Below are positions 1 to 8,159 of a stretch of 22,414 bases of DNA, one piece after another; positions within the stretch are counted from its first letter, which is position 1, and the number at the start of each line of letters is the position of its first letter. Both the position numbers and the translations under genes were made by a program. The DNA is from an uncultured Amylibacter sp. (lineage in GTDB: Bacteria > Pseudomonadota > Alphaproteobacteria > Rhodobacterales > Rhodobacteraceae): assembly GCA_938001995.1 (NCBI GenBank), contig CALLAV010000145.1, positions 1-22,414 of the forward strand. Direction: 5' to 3'. The notes under the pieces were generated by a model. That model did no database searches. It saw only the letters and a program-made list of their open reading frames with translations, and was not told the origin of the DNA.

Positions 1-21
1 TACACAGACATTTACGCGTAA
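1..21 (+). CDS. pdhA: C-terminal end of probable pdhA (pyruvate dehydrogenase E1 alpha), partial
   Basis: The first 21 bases read in frame as Y-T-D-I-Y-A followed by TAA. The stop lies 11 bases before pdhB, and the pdhB ribosome binding site (taaggac) overlaps it, which is the usual operon spacing. Gene order pdhA-pdhB-pdhC is standard in alphaproteobacteria, and I recall acidic-aromatic PdhA C-termini of this kind. Only six residues are visible, so the identity rests on context rather than on domain evidence. Confidence 0.5.
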   Translation, partial: YTDIYA

Positions 22-32
22 GGACAGAAAAC

Positions 33-1388
33 ATGCCTATTCAAATCCTCATGCCCGCCCTTTCGCCCACAATGGAAGAAGGCACGCTCGCCAAATGGCT
101 CGTCAAAGAAGGCGACACCGTTGCCTCTGGCGACATCATGGCCGAAATCGAAACCGACAAAGCCACGATGGAATTTGAAGCCGTCGATGAAGGCGTCATT
201 GGTAAAATCCTGATCGCCGAAGGCACAGAAGAGGTGAAAGTAAACACCCCTATCGCGGTCCTTTTGGAAGACGGCGAAGACGCCAGCGCAGCAGACGCGG
301 CCCCTGCCGCCGAGGCAAAATCAGAAGCCCCGGCTGCAGCGCCCGCAAAAGCCGCCGCACCCGTGGCCGCAGAAATCCCAATGGAAGACGTGCCAGAAGG
401 CACCACCTTCAAAAAACAAACCGTCCGCGAAGCCATCCGCGACGCAATGGCCGAAGAAATGCGCGCCTCTGATGACGTGTTCCTCATGGGCGAAGAAGTG
501 GCCGAATATCAAGGCGCTTACAAAGTCTCCCAAGGCATGCTCGAAGAATTTGGCGCCCGCCGCGTGATCGACACGCCGATCACCGAACACGGTTTTGCTG
601 GCATCGCCACAGGCGCATCTTTTGCAGGCCTGCGCCCCATCGTGGAATTCATGACCTTCAACTTCGCCATGCAAGCCATTGACCAAATCCTGAACTCCGC
701 CGCAAAGACCCTGTACATGTCTGGTGGCCAAATGGGTGCACCGATGGTGTTCCGTGGTCCAAACGGCGCTGCAGCCCGTGTTGGCGCGCAACACTCCCAG
801 GATTACGCTGCTTGGTACGCGCAAATTCCGGGCCTCAAGGTGGTCATGCCCTACACGGCCGCCGACTATAAGGGCCTGATGAAATCCGCTATCCGCGATC
901 CGAACCCTGTGATCATGTTGGAAAATGAGATACTTTACGGCACATCAGGCGACGTGCCTGATATGGATGATTTCACTGTGCCAATCGGCAAGGCTAAAAT
1001 CGCCCGCGCGGGCGACGATGTGACCATTGTGTCCTTCGGCATTGGCATGAAATACGCTCTTGAGGCCGCAGACAAGCTCGCCGAAGATGGCATTTCAGCC
1101 GAGGTTGTCGACCTGCGCTCGCTGCGTCCAATGGACACCGAAACGGTCATTGAATCGGTCAAGAAAACCAACCGCTGCGTCACCGTCGAAGAAGGCTTTC
1201 CTGTCTGCTCCATCGGCAACCATATCAGCGCAGTGCTGATGCAACAGGCCTTCGATTACCTCGATGCGCCGGTCATCAACTGCACAGGCAAGGACGTTCC
1301 AATGCCTTATGCCGCGAACCTTGAAAAGCTCGCACTCGTGACAACGGCCGAAGTGATCGACGCCGTAAAATCCGTAACCTACCGCTAG
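33..1388 (+). CDS. pdhB: Pyruvate dehydrogenase E1 component subunit beta with N-terminal lipoyl domain
   Basis: With E1 alpha this subunit decarboxylates pyruvate on thiamine diphosphate and reductively acetylates a lipoyl group, feeding the cytoplasmic pyruvate dehydrogenase complex. The 451-residue protein has two parts. Residues 1-80 are a lipoyl domain with the lipoylation lysine at K43 in ETDKATM. An Ala/Pro/Lys-rich swinging linker spans about 84-115. Residues from about 125 are the transketolase-like E1 beta fold, starting near [10 protein letters not shown] and including [16 protein letters not shown] and the C-terminal [11 protein letters not shown] region. Classical E1 beta is about 325 residues, and the extra length is the lipoyl domain, known in rhizobial and rhodobacterial enzymes. 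ATG is preceded by taaggac at good spacing. It is followed 12 bases later by pdhC, whose ribosome binding site overlaps the pdhB stop, so the two are co-transcribed. Confidence 0.97.
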   Translation: MPIQILMPALSPTMEEGTLAKWLVKEGDTVASGDIMAEIETDKATMEFEAVDEGVIGKILIAEGTEEVKVNTPIAVLLEDGEDASAADAAPAAEAKSEAPAAAPAKAAAPVAAEIPMEDVPEGTTFKKQTVREAIRDAMAEEMRASDDVFLMGEEVAEYQGAYKVSQGMLEEFGARRVIDTPITEHGFAGIATGASFAGLRPIVEFMTFNFAMQAIDQILNSAAKTLYMSGGQMGAPMVFRGPNGAAARVGAQHSQDYAAWYAQIPGLKVVMPYTAADYKGLMKSAIRDPNPVIMLENEILYGTSGDVPDMDDFTVPIGKAKIARAGDDVTIVSFGIGMKYALEAADKLAEDGISAEVVDLRSLRPMDTETVIESVKKTNRCVTVEEGFPVCSIGNHISAVLMQQAFDYLDAPVINCTGKDVPMPYAANLEKLALVTTAEVIDAVKSVTYR

Positions 1389-1400
1389 GAGACAGCAAAA

Positions 1401-2684
1401 ATGGCAATCGAAATTCTCATGCCCGCCCTGTCCCCCACGATGGAGGAAGGCACGCTCGCAAAATGGCTGGTTAAAGAAGGGGACACCGTGGAAAGCGGAG
1501 ACCTTTTGGCCGAAATTGAAACCGATAAAGCCACGATGGAATTTGAAGCCGTCGATGAAGGCGTGATCGGCAAGATCCTGATCGCCGAAGGCACGGAAGA
1601 GGTGAAAGTTAACACCCCTATCTGCGTACTTCTCGAAGACGGCGAAGACGCGAGTGCGGCGGACGCGGCCCCTGCGAAAAAGGCCGAGGCGCCCAAAGAA
1701 GAAGCCCTAAAGGAAGAGGCCGCAAAACCCACCGCCGCCCCTGCCCCAGCGGCCCCGCAGAAAGACGGCAATCGCGTGTTTGCCTCCCCATTGGCGCGCC
1801 GTATTGCCGAGCAAAAAGGCCTTGATCTGTCCGCGCTGTCAGGCTCTGGCCCACATGGTCGGATCGTCAAAGCTGACGTTGAAAATGCGGACCCATCGGC
1901 GAAACCTGCTGCTGCACCCGCAAGCGCACCCCCAGCCCCCGCGCTCGCCACATCTGCGGACAGTGAAACCGTCAAGAAGATGTACACAGAGCGCGAGTAC
2001 GAGGAAATCTCGCTCAACGGCATGCGCAAAACTATCGCGGCGCGCCTGACCGAAGCCAAGCAAACCATCCCGCATTTCTATCTGCGCCGTTCCATCACGC
2101 TCGACGCGTTGCTGAAAACACGCGGCGAAATCAACGCGGGGCTTGCCGACAGCGGTGTGAAAATCTCGGTCAATGATTTCATCATCAAAGCCAGCGCCAA
2201 AGCCTTGCAAGATGTACCAGGCTGTAACGCGGTTTGGGCCGGTGATCGCTTGCTCCAGATGAAGGCTTCAGACGTTGCAGTGGCGGTTGCCATCGACGGC
2301 GGCTTGTTCACACCCGTGATCCAAGACGCTGAAATCAAACCACTTTCTGTGATTTCCACGGAGATGAAAGACCTCGCAACACGGGCCAAAGAACGCAAAC
2401 TTGCGCCTCATGAATACCAGGGCGGCAGTTTTGCGATTTCTAATCTTGGGATGATGGGCATCGAAAACTTCGACGCCGTGATCAATCCACCGCATGGGTC
2501 AATCCTCGCCGTTGGCGCTGGACAAAAACAACCCATCGTGAACAGCGACGGTGCATTGGCGTCCGCCACAAAAATGTCGGTGACCCTGTCGGTCGATCAC
2601 CGCGTCATCGACGGCGCACTTGGCGCGGAATTCCTTGCGGCCTTGTCAGGCTACATCGAAAAACCAATGTCGATGTTGGTCTAA
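1401..2684 (+). CDS. pdhC: Dihydrolipoamide acetyltransferase, E2 of pyruvate dehydrogenase
   Basis: E2 transfers the acetyl group from lipoyl-lysine to coenzyme A and forms the structural core of the complex. In order, the 427-residue protein has a lipoyl domain (1-80, lipoyl lysine K43), an Ala/Pro-rich linker, a peripheral subunit-binding domain near 125-163 ([29 protein letters not shown]), a second linker, and the catalytic acetyltransferase domain from about 195. The catalytic motif DHRVIDG places the active-site histidine at H400 and the aspartate at D404. One lipoyl domain is present here, and the other lipoyl domain of the complex is on PdhB. The start ATG has a strong AGGAGA site overlapping the pdhB stop. 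The specificity call (pyruvate rather than 2-oxoglutarate) rests on the pdhB neighbour and on the lipoyl domain sequence. Confidence 0.97.
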   Translation: MAIEILMPALSPTMEEGTLAKWLVKEGDTVESGDLLAEIETDKATMEFEAVDEGVIGKILIAEGTEEVKVNTPICVLLEDGEDASAADAAPAKKAEAPKEEALKEEAAKPTAAPAPAAPQKDGNRVFASPLARRIAEQKGLDLSALSGSGPHGRIVKADVENADPSAKPAAAPASAPPAPALATSADSETVKKMYTEREYEEISLNGMRKTIAARLTEAKQTIPHFYLRRSITLDALLKTRGEINAGLADSGVKISVNDFIIKASAKALQDVPGCNAVWAGDRLLQMKASDVAVAVAIDGGLFTPVIQDAEIKPLSVISTEMKDLATRAKERKLAPHEYQGGSFAISNLGMMGIENFDAVINPPHGSILAVGAGQKQPIVNSDGALASATKMSVTLSVDHRVIDGALGAEFLAALSGYIEKPMSMLV

Positions 2685-2720
2685 GCCACTGCTTCTTTGT
2701 TCTAACAATACTCAAATGAA

Positions 2721-2748
2721 AAAGGGCGCTGAAATCTCAGCGCCCTTT
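2721..2748. terminator. Bidirectional intrinsic terminator between pdhC and degP
   Basis: A perfect 12-bp stem (aaagggcgctga at 2721-2732, tcagcgcccttt at 2737-2748) closes a four-base loop. It lies between the convergent stops of pdhC (2684) and degP (2770). Read on the minus strand it is followed by a run of five T, so it should work best for degP. On the plus strand the T run is only TTT followed by GTCGTC. Confidence 0.88.
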
Positions 2749-2769
2749 GTCGTCTCAATGGGTTTTGCT

Positions 2770-4251
2770 TTAGTTGCCTAAGCCAAGGTTCAAGGCCACA
2801 AACCGTGGCGCGCCTTCGCGTTTGACCAGCATCAGCACGGACTTGCGCCCCGCTTCACGTGCTGCGTCAAAGGCATCTGCCACCTCTTTCGGGGTCGTCA
2901 CAGGCTTTTGACCAATCTCAACGATCAGATCGCCAGACCGCATCCCCTTTTCATAGGAATCAGAGGTCTCATCCACGGTCAGCACCGCCACGCCTTTTTC
3001 TGTTAACGCGACGCCAAGCTGCTCGCGCACCTCGTCGGTCAGTGTTGTCAGACGCATGCCCATGGCCTCGGTGTCTTTCGTTTCCGGTTTGGACAGGGCT
3101 GGAACCACCGGGTTGCGCTCGGCATCCTCACGACGACCCAGAACAACTTGCAGGGATTCTGTATTCCCATCACGGAACACCACCACATCCACCGCTTTTC
3201 CAACAGCAGCGTTGCCAACAGCGCGCACTAAGCCGCGTGTATCGGTCACTTCGCGTCCATCAAAGTTAAGGATGATGTCACCTGCCAAAATACCAGCCGC
3301 CTTCGCAGGGCCCTCTGGCACATTGCTGACCAGCGCGCCGCGCACACCGTCAAGGCCGACCGCATCGGCAATATCTGCATCCACATCTTGGATCTGCACA
3401 CCCAGCCAGCCGCGACGGGTTTCACCAAATTCCTGCAATTGATCCACGACCTTGGTCACCACATTCGAAGACATGGAAAAACCCAGACCAATGGAGCCAC
3501 CTGTCGGGGAAATGATCGCCGTGTTCACACCGATGACCTCGCCGTCCATGTTGAACAGCGGACCACCAGAATTGCCTTTGTTGATCGCAGCATCCGTCTG
3601 AATGTAGTCGTCATACGTGCCACGAAGCGAGCGTTCCCGCGCCGAGATAATCCCAGCAGAAACCGAGAACCCCTGCCCCAGCGGGTTACCAATGGCCAAC
3701 ACCCAGTCGCCCACACGGGCCACGTTGCTGTCACCAAAACCAACAAACGGCAGGTCGCGATCCGCTTCAACTTTCAACAGCGCTATGTCTGTCTTGTCGT
3801 CTGTGCCGATCAGTTTCGCATCCAAAAGCGGACCGCCTTCAAACAATTCCACCTGAATTTCATCCGCACCATCAATGACGTGGTTGTTTGTCACAACATA
3901 CCCATCCGCCGAAATGATAAACCCAGAGCCAAGCGCTGAGGCACGGCGTTGGTTGTTTGGATTGCCCTGCCCTTGTGGGCCAAACAGATCAGGAAACAGC
4001 TCTTCCAAAGGCGAGCCACGCGGCGCACGGGGCATCGCGGGGGCTTCACGCCCTGCAACCACGGTGCTGGTGGTGATGTTCACCACAGCGGGGCTAAGCC
4101 GTTCGGCCAGGTCTGCAAAACTGTCAGGGGCGCCACGGGCTGCGGCGGACATCGCCTGCAACAGGATCATGGCAAGCGTCACAAATGCGCCCGTCGCATA
4201 GGCCATTGCCTTGTGCGAACTGTCAGCGCGTGTTGCTGTCATTGTTTTCAA
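2770..4251 (-). CDS. degP: Periplasmic Do-family serine protease/chaperone (DegP/HtrA type)
   Basis: This protein degrades or holds misfolded envelope proteins in the periplasm. Its 493 residues start with a signal or anchor segment (hydrophobic about 20-38, ending near AAARG). A trypsin-like domain follows with the full triad: H124 (TNNHVIDG), D155 (TDIALLK) and S228 (GNSGG). Two PDZ domains follow, roughly 280-370 and 395-490. The start is a TTG codon at 4251: GAGGAGA lies eight bases upstream on the minus strand, whereas the ATG three codons later would be too far from it. It is the last gene of the hflK-hflC-DUF2065-degP cluster but is separated from DUF2065 by 217 bp that hold inverted repeats, so it may have its own promoter. 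DegQ or MucD would be equally reasonable names, since paralogue assignment needs a tree. Confidence 0.95.
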   Translation of the reverse strand: MKTMTATRADSSHKAMAYATGAFVTLAMILLQAMSAAARGAPDSFADLAERLSPAVVNITTSTVVAGREAPAMPRAPRGSPLEELFPDLFGPQGQGNPNNQRRASALGSGFIISADGYVVTNNHVIDGADEIQVELFEGGPLLDAKLIGTDDKTDIALLKVEADRDLPFVGFGDSNVARVGDWVLAIGNPLGQGFSVSAGIISARERSLRGTYDDYIQTDAAINKGNSGGPLFNMDGEVIGVNTAIISPTGGSIGLGFSMSSNVVTKVVDQLQEFGETRRGWLGVQIQDVDADIADAVGLDGVRGALVSNVPEGPAKAAGILAGDIILNFDGREVTDTRGLVRAVGNAAVGKAVDVVVFRDGNTESLQVVLGRREDAERNPVVPALSKPETKDTEAMGMRLTTLTDEVREQLGVALTEKGVAVLTVDETSDSYEKGMRSGDLIVEIGQKPVTTPKEVADAFDAAREAGRKSVLMLVKREGAPRFVALNLGLGN

Positions 4252-4283
4252 TTTAGTCTCTCCTCAAAGTACTGCTAGACTGT

Positions 4284-4313
4284 GGAACTGTTGCGCATGA
4301 AATGCGCTGTTCC
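4284..4313 (-). promoter_or_regulatory. Imperfect hairpin in the degP 5' leader or promoter region
   Basis: An inner perfect repeat gcgcat-gaa-atgcgc (4293-4307) is flanked by ggaac (4284-4288) and gttcc (4309-4313), which also pair after an asymmetric internal bulge. It lies about 33-62 bases upstream of the degP TTG start. It could be a leader-RNA hairpin or an operator. No function can be assigned from sequence alone, and I see no convincing -35/-10 pair around it. Confidence 0.35.
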
Positions 4314-4344
4314 GTCCCCTTTATTTTGTGTCACGCTGGCAACA

Positions 4345-4365
4345 TTGCAACGAAATCAGTTGCAA
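4345..4365 (-). promoter_or_regulatory. Operator-like inverted repeat TTGCAAC-N7-GTTGCAA upstream of degP
   Basis: Two perfect 7-bp arms (4345-4351 and 4359-4365) are separated by seven bases, giving a 21-bp dyad about 95 bp upstream of the degP start. The arm spacing fits a dimeric regulator, but the element could equally form a weak RNA hairpin. A further partial copy (gcaaca, 4339-4344) abuts it. The region between DUF2065 and degP (4252-4468) otherwise holds no open reading frame that I would call. Confidence 0.4.
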
Positions 4366-4468
4366 CAAAAGGTGAAAATATCGTGATCATCTGGTGAGCA
4401 ACTTAGCGCTTTCTCGCTCAAAACCATTAATTAGCCGTTCATTTTCGTAAAATACTTCGTAACGCAAC

Positions 4469-4657
4469 TTACAAAGAGCGCGCAAACCAAACGATCGCAA
4501 CGCCAACTGCCACAATCCCCAACCCGATATTACGCCGTGTTTGCACAGGAATATCGCGCAGCGCCTTGAGCAGGTCCTCAAAACGCAAAGGGACCAGTGC
4601 AAGCACCAGTCCCTCAATTACGGCCAAAAGGCCAAGAGCCAGTATCAGCTCCTTCAT
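4469..4657 (-). CDS. DUF2065 small inner-membrane protein (YjeT-like)
   Basis: A 62-residue protein made of two hydrophobic segments (about 3-23 and 43-60) around a short charged loop (RFEDLLKALRDIPVQTRRN). It matches the layout of the DUF2065 family, including E. coli YjeT, which also lies just downstream of hflC. No biochemical role is established for the family as far as I know. Its ATG overlaps the hflC stop as ATGA (4657-4654), so it is translationally coupled to hflC. That coupling and the degP gene downstream suggest a role with the HflKC membrane complex, but this is inference. A longer overlapping frame on the same strand (4387-4617) looks like noise. Confidence 0.85.
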   Translation of the reverse strand: MKELILALGLLAVIEGLVLALVPLRFEDLLKALRDIPVQTRRNIGLGIVAVGVAIVWFARSL

Positions 4658-5526
4658 TCGCGACCTGTGTCCGACTTCAAGAAGTCGAAGAACTCGCTGT
4701 CCGGTGAGATCACCAATGTGGAGTTGCTGCCCTGAAGCGCTGTCTCATACGCGGCCAAAGACCGATAAAAGGCAAAGAACTCTGGATCGCGACCAAAGGC
4801 GTCCGCAAAGATTGCGTTCCGCTCTGCGTCTGCTTCACCACGAATGATGTCGCTGTTCTTTTGCGCCTCTGACACAGTTTCAACCACAGTCCGGTCCGCA
4901 CCCGCACGCACACGTTGCGCCGCTTCGTTACCACGCGCGATTTCGTCTGCCGCTTCACGTTCACGTTCTGCACGCATCCGTTCAAACGTTGCTTCAAGGT
5001 TTTGCGCAGGCAGATCAGCACGTTTAATACGCACGTCGATGATTTCCACACCAAGGCCAGAAGCCTCTGTGCGGGACAGATCACGGATCTGGTTCATCAG
5101 TTGAACACGATCAGCGGACAAAACTGCGCCCGATGTCACGCCGCCCAAAACGCCACGCAACTGGGCGTTCAAGATGCGTTCCAGACGGGACCGCGCACCA
5201 TTGACGCCAGAGGCCCCAACCGCACGACGGAACTGTTTGGCATCCGAAATGCGCCAGCGCGCAAAGGCATCCACTACAAGACGACGATCATCCGCAGGCG
5301 TAACCTCAAGCGGTTGAGTGTCGAGCGCCAAAATACGGTCGTCGTATTTCACGATTTCGTGGAACAATGGCACTTTGAAGTACAGGCCCGGCTCTGCGAT
5401 TTCCGCAGTCACCTCACCAAACCAAAGACGCAGCGCTTTTTCACGTTCGTCTACGATATATACCGCACTGGCCAGAACCAGCAGGACAACCGCTACAACG
5501 GGAAGTAAGAATTGCAAACGTTTCAT
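4654..5526 (-). CDS. hflC: HflC, SPFH/prohibitin-domain protein, FtsH protease modulator
   Basis: HflC pairs with HflK to form a membrane-anchored SPFH cage that surrounds and modulates the AAA protease FtsH. The 290-residue protein has an N-terminal membrane anchor (about 5-24), then the SPFH/band-7 domain starting at VDEREKALRLWFGEV, and an Ala/Glu/Arg-rich coiled coil (about 180-235, RMRAEREREAADEIARGNEA). It ends in the C-terminal region with DPEFFAFYRSLAAYE, typical of HflC. Its ATG shares one base with the hflK stop (TAATG at 5528-5524), so expression is coupled and probably stoichiometric. The stop overlaps the next start (DUF2065) by ATGA. Despite the old HflC name it is not itself a protease. 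Confidence 0.96.
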   Translation of the reverse strand: MKRLQFLLPVVAVVLLVLASAVYIVDEREKALRLWFGEVTAEIAEPGLYFKVPLFHEIVKYDDRILALDTQPLEVTPADDRRLVVDAFARWRISDAKQFRRAVGASGVNGARSRLERILNAQLRGVLGGVTSGAVLSADRVQLMNQIRDLSRTEASGLGVEIIDVRIKRADLPAQNLEATFERMRAEREREAADEIARGNEAAQRVRAGADRTVVETVSEAQKNSDIIRGEADAERNAIFADAFGRDPEFFAFYRSLAAYETALQGSNSTLVISPDSEFFDFLKSDTGRE

Positions 5527-6674
5527 TAGTTTGATCCTCCACGGTTTTTGTTCAACTCATTAAGCGGCAGATACGGCACAACGCCTTGCCCGCCCCCTGC
5601 GCTTTCGTCGATGATGATCTTCTCAACACCGCCCAAAACGCGTTCCATGGTTTCCAGATACAAACGTTTGCGCGTCACTTCGGAGGCTTTCGCATATTCG
5701 TCGTAGACGGCCACAAAACGGCTGGCTTCACCTTCGGCTTGGTTTACTTGCTGTGCACGATAGCCTTCAGCCTCTTCGAGCAGCTGCGCCGCCTTACCAC
5801 GGGCTTCGGCCACAACACGGTTCGCATACGCGTCCGCTTGTTTTTCCAAAGTGTCGCGTGTTTGTTCGGCTGCTTGAACTTCGCGGAATGCGTCGATCAC
5901 CTCTTCTGGAGGATCGGCCTTGTCAAAGTTCACACGAACAAGGGACACACCACTGTCATAGCTGTCGAGCGTGGCTTGGATCAATTCACCCAATTCTTGG
6001 GAAATCGCATCGCGATCACGGTTCAAAATCGGTGCAAGGTTTGATCGCGCGATAATTTCGCGCATGGCAGATTCAGACACGGCACGAATTGTGTCTTCTG
6101 GTTCAGCCAAGTTGAACAGGTATTTTTGCAAATCAGAGATATTCCAAACAACCTGGAAATCGATGTCCACGATGTTTTCGTCACCTGTCAGCATCAAACC
6201 ACTGTCCAAACGCGATCCGCGACCCACACCAATATCGACGGTGTTTTCGCGTGTTACGGCAAGGATCTCTTTGGTCACGATCGGCCAAGGGGCAAAGTTC
6301 AGACCCTCTTGTCCAGTTTGGGTGTATTCGCCAAACATCAGTTCAACCGATTGCTCGGATGTATCGACGCGGTAGAAGCTGGCGAACAGCCACAATACCA
6401 AAGCACCAAGCAAAACCAGGCCAACCATACCACGGCTGACGCTTGGACCGCTTGGCAAACCGCCAGAGCCGCCAGAACGACCCCCGCCGCCTTTGCCGCC
6501 CATCAAAACACGAAGCTGTTCTTGGCCCTTGCGCACGATCTCGTCAATCTCGGGCATTTGCCCCTGATTGCCACCTGTGGGGCGACGGTTGTCGTCTCCA
6601 CGGTTGTTGTCGTCATCACCGCCGCGGTTTCCACCGCCGCCGCCCCAGGGACCACCTGAATTATTACCTGCCAT
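5526..6674 (-). CDS. hflK: HflK, SPFH/prohibitin-domain protein, FtsH protease modulator
   Basis: HflK is the partner subunit of HflC in the FtsH-associated membrane cage. The protein of 382 residues starts with a Gly/Asn/Asp-rich cytoplasmic tail (about 1-75, GGPWGGGGGNRGG), then PEIDEIVRKGQEQLRVLM and a second Gly-rich stretch. A transmembrane segment spans about 82-101, followed by the SPFH domain from YRVDTSEQSVELMFGEY and a coiled coil (about 260-330). I chose the ATG at 6674 (MAGNNSGG) because family members start here. The open frame could begin 12 codons earlier at 6710, but those residues (MVQRPYERMLFK) look non-native, and AAGGA lies 11 bases before 6674. It is the first gene of the coupled hflK-hflC-DUF2065 set. 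Confidence 0.95.
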   Translation of the reverse strand: MAGNNSGGPWGGGGGNRGGDDDNNRGDDNRRPTGGNQGQMPEIDEIVRKGQEQLRVLMGGKGGGGRSGGSGGLPSGPSVSRGMVGLVLLGALVLWLFASFYRVDTSEQSVELMFGEYTQTGQEGLNFAPWPIVTKEILAVTRENTVDIGVGRGSRLDSGLMLTGDENIVDIDFQVVWNISDLQKYLFNLAEPEDTIRAVSESAMREIIARSNLAPILNRDRDAISQELGELIQATLDSYDSGVSLVRVNFDKADPPEEVIDAFREVQAAEQTRDTLEKQADAYANRVVAEARGKAAQLLEEAEGYRAQQVNQAEGEASRFVAVYDEYAKASEVTRKRLYLETMERVLGGVEKIIIDESAGGGQGVVPYLPLNELNKNRGGSN

Positions 6675-6708
6675 TTTAAATAGCATCCTTTCGTAAGGTC
6701 TTTGAACC

Positions 6709-6722
6709 ACTAGACACCTAGT
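6709..6722 (-). promoter_or_regulatory. Short inverted repeat ACTAG-N4-CTAGT upstream of hflK
   Basis: The 93-bp gap between gor and hflK contains a perfect 5-bp dyad (actag acac ctagt). CTAG is a rare tetramer in many bacterial genomes, so two copies eight bases apart catch the eye. It may be an operator or chance. No clear promoter or terminator is seen in the gap, so read-through from gor into hflK remains possible. Confidence 0.25.
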
Positions 6723-6767
6723 TGGCTGTCTTTGTCAGAAAATCAAGTAAATCACAACTGCCGATGG

Positions 6768-8117
6768 TCAGCGCGTCGGGGTGGACATCGTCACCAATTC
6801 CTCAGCGGCTGTGGGGTGTACGGCAACGGTGCGATCAAAGTCCTCTTTAGTGGCGCCCATTTTCACCGCAACTCCTGCCAATTGGATCATTTCACCCGCT
6901 CCGTGGCCTACAATGTGACATCCAAGCACTTTGCGCGTGGCTTTGGACACGATCAGCTTCATCAGCATCTTTTCGTCTTTGCCCGCAAGGATGTGCATCA
7001 TCGGTCGAAATGCCGCAGCATAGACTTCGATTTCCTCGGACGCGCGCGCCTCTTCTTCGCCCATGCCGACTGTGCCAATCTCTGGCTGCGTGAACACGGC
7101 AGTGGCGATCAGATCGTGATCGGGGGTGGTCGGGTTGTTTTTGAACACGGTTTCCACGAACGCCATGCCCTCGCGGATCGCCACAGGCGTCAGCGCCACG
7201 CGGTCGGTGACATCGCCAACGGCATAGATCGACGGAACCGAACTGGCAGAATATTGGTCGACCAGAACTTCGCCCTTAGAGCCGAGTTTCACACCCACAT
7301 CTTCGAGCCCCAGCCCCTTGGTATTTGGCACACGTCCAGTGGCATAGATCACTTGATCCACCTCAAAATGCCCACCACCTTTGTTGGTCACTTTGATCCC
7401 TGTGTCTGTTTTCTCGAGCGCGGTCACATCCATATTCACCTGTAAATCGACACCCTTGTTGCGCATTTCATCCGCCACGTGGTCGCGTACTTCATTATCA
7501 AAGCCGCGCAGGATCTGTTCGGACCGATAAAATTGCGTTGTGTGTGTGCCCATGCCATTGAAGATGCCCGCGAACTCGCACGCGATGTACCCGCCACCCA
7601 CGATCAAGACCCGTTTGGGCTGCTCTTTCAGCTCGAATATCTCGTTTGAGGAAATCGCCAACTCGGACCCCGCGAAATCAGGGATGAACGGCCACCCACC
7701 TGTGGCCACCAAAATCGTCTTGGCGGTGATCACTTCATCACTGGCAAGTGTCACCTCGTTTGGACCTGTCACAATCGCGCGGGCATCATAAAGGGTGACG
7801 CCTGCCCCTTTCAGGTTCTTGGCATAGATGCCTTCAAGGCGATCAATCTCGGCATCTTTGGAGGCCATGAACGCGCCCCAGTCAAAGGAGCGGTCGCCGA
7901 CCGTCCAACCAAAACCTGCCGCGTCTTCAAAATGTTCGGAAAACTGCGAGGCATAAACCATCAGTTTTTTGGGCACGCAGCCCCGGATCACACAGGTCCC
8001 GCCATAGCGGTGTTCTTCTGCCAATCCGACTTTTGCACCCGCTTGCGATGCCACGCGACTGGCCCGCACACCACCAGAACCGCCCCCAATAACAAAGAGG
8101 TCGTAATCATAAGCCAT
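6768..8117 (-). CDS. gor: Glutathione-disulfide reductase
   Basis: This cytoplasmic FAD flavoenzyme reduces glutathione disulfide with NADPH, maintaining the thiol pool. The 449 residues show the FAD dinucleotide motif GGGSGG (11-16), the redox-active disulfide GGTCVIRGCVPKK (C42 and C47), and the NAD(P)-binding GGGYIACEFAG. R-rich positions after that motif (YRSEQILRGFD) fit NADPH. The second FAD contact is YAVGDVTDR, and the C-terminal catalytic HPTAAEE has the base at H434. Length and motif set match glutathione reductase rather than lipoamide dehydrogenase or mercuric reductase. AAGGAC lies seven bases before the ATG. It is 42 bp downstream of rpiA on the same strand. RpiA belongs to the pentose phosphate pathway that generates NADPH, so the pair makes metabolic sense. 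Confidence 0.95.
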   Translation of the reverse strand: MAYDYDLFVIGGGSGGVRASRVASQAGAKVGLAEEHRYGGTCVIRGCVPKKLMVYASQFSEHFEDAAGFGWTVGDRSFDWGAFMASKDAEIDRLEGIYAKNLKGAGVTLYDARAIVTGPNEVTLASDEVITAKTILVATGGWPFIPDFAGSELAISSNEIFELKEQPKRVLIVGGGYIACEFAGIFNGMGTHTTQFYRSEQILRGFDNEVRDHVADEMRNKGVDLQVNMDVTALEKTDTGIKVTNKGGGHFEVDQVIYATGRVPNTKGLGLEDVGVKLGSKGEVLVDQYSASSVPSIYAVGDVTDRVALTPVAIREGMAFVETVFKNNPTTPDHDLIATAVFTQPEIGTVGMGEEEARASEEIEVYAAAFRPMMHILAGKDEKMLMKLIVSKATRKVLGCHIVGHGAGEMIQLAGVAVKMGATKEDFDRTVAVHPTAAEELVTMSTPTR

Positions 8118-8159
8118 AGTAAATGTCCTTAGTTTGCTGCCCGCCGATGCGGTGCAGTC

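Noticed and set aside
321..824. 167-codon minus-strand frame inside pdhB, and a similar frame at 1385-2068 inside pdhC
   Set aside because: Both are antisense shadows of well-supported genes. The low-complexity Ala/Ser/Gly or His/Phe/Gly composition mirrors the codon bias of the real strand.
4252..4468. Heat-shock or sigma-E promoter for degP
   Set aside because: I looked for CTTGAA/CCAT-type and GAAC-type elements on the minus strand and found no pair with acceptable spacing; only the inverted repeats are reported.
6675..6710. 12-codon N-terminal extension of hflK
   Set aside because: HflK proteins start at the Gly-rich MAGNNSGG; the upstream residues look non-native and the purine-rich site suits the ATG at 6674.
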